Shown in pieces: positions 62,737-64,000 of a DNA stretch of 64,000 nucleotides. The stretch comes from Candidatus Margulisiibacteriota bacterium. Its GTDB lineage: Bacteria > Margulisbacteria > WOR-1 > O2-12-FULL-45-9 > XYB2-FULL-48-7. The stretch covers positions 1 to 64,000 of the forward strand of contig JALOPZ010000004.1 of the NCBI GenBank assembly GCA_025453605.1. The letters run 5' to 3'. Every line of letters starts with the position of its first letter. Positions within the stretch are counted from its first letter, which is position 1. The notes under the pieces were generated by a model that was not told the origin of the DNA, did not search any database, and was given only the letters and a program-made list of their open reading frames with translations. The translations under genes and the position numbers were made by a program.

Positions 62737-63009
62737 ATGACGGTCAAGCGGGCGCTGGTTACTTATTACGGCCGGGTCCAGGGGGTAGGGTTCCGTTTTA
62801 CTGCCGAGGATGCCGCGCGCAACTACGCAGTGACCGGTTATGTCCGGAATATGCCGGACGGGAGCGTGGAGGTGGTGGCGGAGGGGGAAGAAAAAGAGCT
62901 CAACGCTTTCCTGACCTCGGTCGACGACCAACTGGGCCAATACGTCAAAAACCGGAACCTGGTCTGGCTGCCGGCGACCGGGGAATTTAGCGGATTTTCT
63001 ATTACTTAA
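62737..63009 (+). CDS. acyP: Acylphosphatase
   Basis: The 90-residue protein has the phosphate loop GRVQGVGFRFTAEDAAR with catalytic Arg and the Asn in GYVRNMPDGSVEVVAEG. It hydrolyses acylphosphates. TGCTAGAAT (62722-62730) is 6 nt before the ATG. It overlaps the convergent alanine dehydrogenase by 8 bp. Confidence 0.95.
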   Translation: MTVKRALVTYYGRVQGVGFRFTAEDAARNYAVTGYVRNMPDGSVEVVAEGEEKELNAFLTSVDDQLGQYVKNRNLVWLPATGEFSGFSIT

Positions 63010-64000
63010 GTCCGGGGAAGACACTGGCCAGCCCCGGATGGATCAGGTGGCTGGCTTTGATGTTGATCCCGCTGGCGATCACCTTGTTATCCGCCGCGGC
63101 CTGATCGACCCCCTTGGCGATGATCTCCATTAAGTAAGGCAAGACCACCGTCCCGAGCGCTTCGGACGCCGTCCGCGCCCCCATCGAAGGGAGGTTAGGG
63201 GGGGCAAAGAAGAAAACTTCCGTCCCCGGGACGATCGGCAGATCGAACGGCTCCAGAATGCTCGTTTCGACCACTCCGTCAACACCGCCACCCTGATCGA
63301 TGTCGACCGGGTAGACGCAGCCGCCCGGGACCATCGTCCGGAGAAGATCGATCGTCACCAGTTTTTCCGGCCGCTTGCCGGCGGTATACATCGCCGTGAC
63401 CAGAAAGAAAGCGCCGGCCAGCGCATCACGCAGGTTCGGCTGGGTCAATTCCAGGACTTTAACCTTGGGGTAGCGGATCTGCTGTTCCTGAAAGTAGCCG
63501 GCCAGCGCTTTGGCGCGGGCCGGGACTTTTTCCAGCAAGGTTACTTCGCACCCCCGCTCCGATAACTCTTCCGTTGCCGTCCGGCCGACCGCGCCGCCGC
63601 CGAGGACCGCGACCTTGACCCCGTGCAGGCCGGTCTCCGGTAATCCCGAGGTGATGATCTTCTTGCTGAAGAGAGCGTATTCGTCGGCGTGCCGGGCGAT
63701 CACCTTGGCGGCCGCTTCGCTCATCGGGGCGAGGCAGGGGAACCGGCCGCCGTCATCTTCCATCGTCTCGTACGCCAGATAAGTGGCCCGACTCCGGAGC
63801 GCCGCCTCGGTCCGCTCCCGGCTCTGGGCGAAATGCTGGTAGCCGATAAAGAGGTTATCGCGCAGCCTGGGGAAATCTTCCAGGCGCGTCTCTTTGACCC
63901 CGATGACAATATCCTGCTCGAGCGCTTTGGCGTGGGAACAGATATAAGCACCGGCCTGTTCGTAAGCCTGGTCGGGGGAGTCGATCCGGGCACCGGCCTG
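63002..64000 (-). CDS. ald: Alanine dehydrogenase, 5' part beyond the window
   Basis: The frame stays open to the window edge. It includes IVIGVKETRLEDFPRLRDNL and AYETMEDDGG, then LAPMSEAAAKVI, the NAD-binding VKVAVLGGGAVGRTATEELS and the end VDIDQGGGVDGV ... HPGLASVFPG. An ATG at 63763 is internal. It interconverts alanine and pyruvate plus ammonia. The closely related transhydrogenase alpha subunit is less likely. Confidence 0.88.
   Translation of the reverse strand, partial: QAGARIDSPDQAYEQAGAYICSHAKALEQDIVIGVKETRLEDFPRLRDNLFIGYQHFAQSRERTEAALRSRATYLAYETMEDDGGRFPCLAPMSEAAAKVIARHADEYALFSKKIITSGLPETGLHGVKVAVLGGGAVGRTATEELSERGCEVTLLEKVPARAKALAGYFQEQQIRYPKVKVLELTQPNLRDALAGAFFLVTAMYTAGKRPEKLVTIDLLRTMVPGGCVYPVDIDQGGGVDGVVETSILEPFDLPIVPGTEVFFFAPPNLPSMGARTASEALGTVVLPYLMEIIAKGVDQAAADNKVIASGINIKASHLIHPGLASVFPGLK

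Overview
The window looks like chromosome from an uncultivated, didermic bacterium with a compact genome and roughly 55-60 % GC. Signs of an outer membrane are several signal-peptide beta-barrel-like proteins (near 11.2 kb and 35.7-40.2 kb) and lipoproteins. One barrel carries C-terminal S-layer homology (SLH) domains. The AccD N-terminus, read from its best start, resembles the cyanobacterial form. A lineage near Cyanobacteria such as Margulisbacteria/Saganbacteria (WOR-1) is a reasonable guess, but no 16S rRNA gene or marker comparison is available here, so the placement is weak.

Layout. 0-1.4 kb: the end of a fibre-like protein, two tRNA-Leu genes and a BsuPI-domain gene with a damaged 5' end. 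1.4-9.5 kb: accDA, rpsT-ispE, and carAB behind a promoter, a nine-codon leader and a terminator. 9.5-16.2 kb: a cold-shock-type RRM protein, an envelope/lipoprotein cluster, a DUF2779 Fe-S nuclease and the RNase P RNA. 16.2-23.3 kb: rnhA, polX, PfpI, a site-2 protease, a stand-alone adenine deaminase C-terminal domain with hpt, LCP, an exported nitroreductase and ssb. 23.4-35.7 kb: a long plus-strand run (exported Memo-AMMECR1 fusion, queC, amj, ribF, rpsO, pnp, purL, lytic transglycosylase, comEA, a GxxExxY gene inside an inverted octanucleotide repeat, comEC). 35.7-40.2 kb: three minus-strand outer-membrane/SLH genes. 40.2-45.5 kb: coaE-uvrB and two orphan genes. 45.6-59.1 kb: dapA, phosphatase, HExxH protein, PHP, alr, dnaX, asd, methyltransferase, K+ channel, DUF2148, cysE, cysS, MFS, serS and a zinc ribbon. 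59-64 kb: pabA, femX-murE, an exported unknown, acylphosphatase and alanine dehydrogenase (cut by the window end).

Genes that work together. Peptidoglycan and envelope: dapA, asd, alr, murE, femX, Amj flippase, LCP, lytic transglycosylase and the SLH operon. Pyrimidine and purine: carAB, purL, hpt. Cysteine: cysE and cysS. DNA uptake: comEA and comEC. RNA decay and translation: rpsO-pnp, rnpB, tRNA-Leu, serS, cysS.

The most unusual signals are architectural. (1) About a dozen degenerate heptanucleotide repeat tracts lie in frame inside housekeeping genes, and two of them make up signal peptides. (2) Many genes start 6-9 nt after a TGnTATAAT box with no Shine-Dalgarno, which predicts leaderless mRNAs. 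(3) All eight convergent protein-gene pairs overlap at their 3' ends. (4) A small GxxExxY element sits between comEA and comEC.
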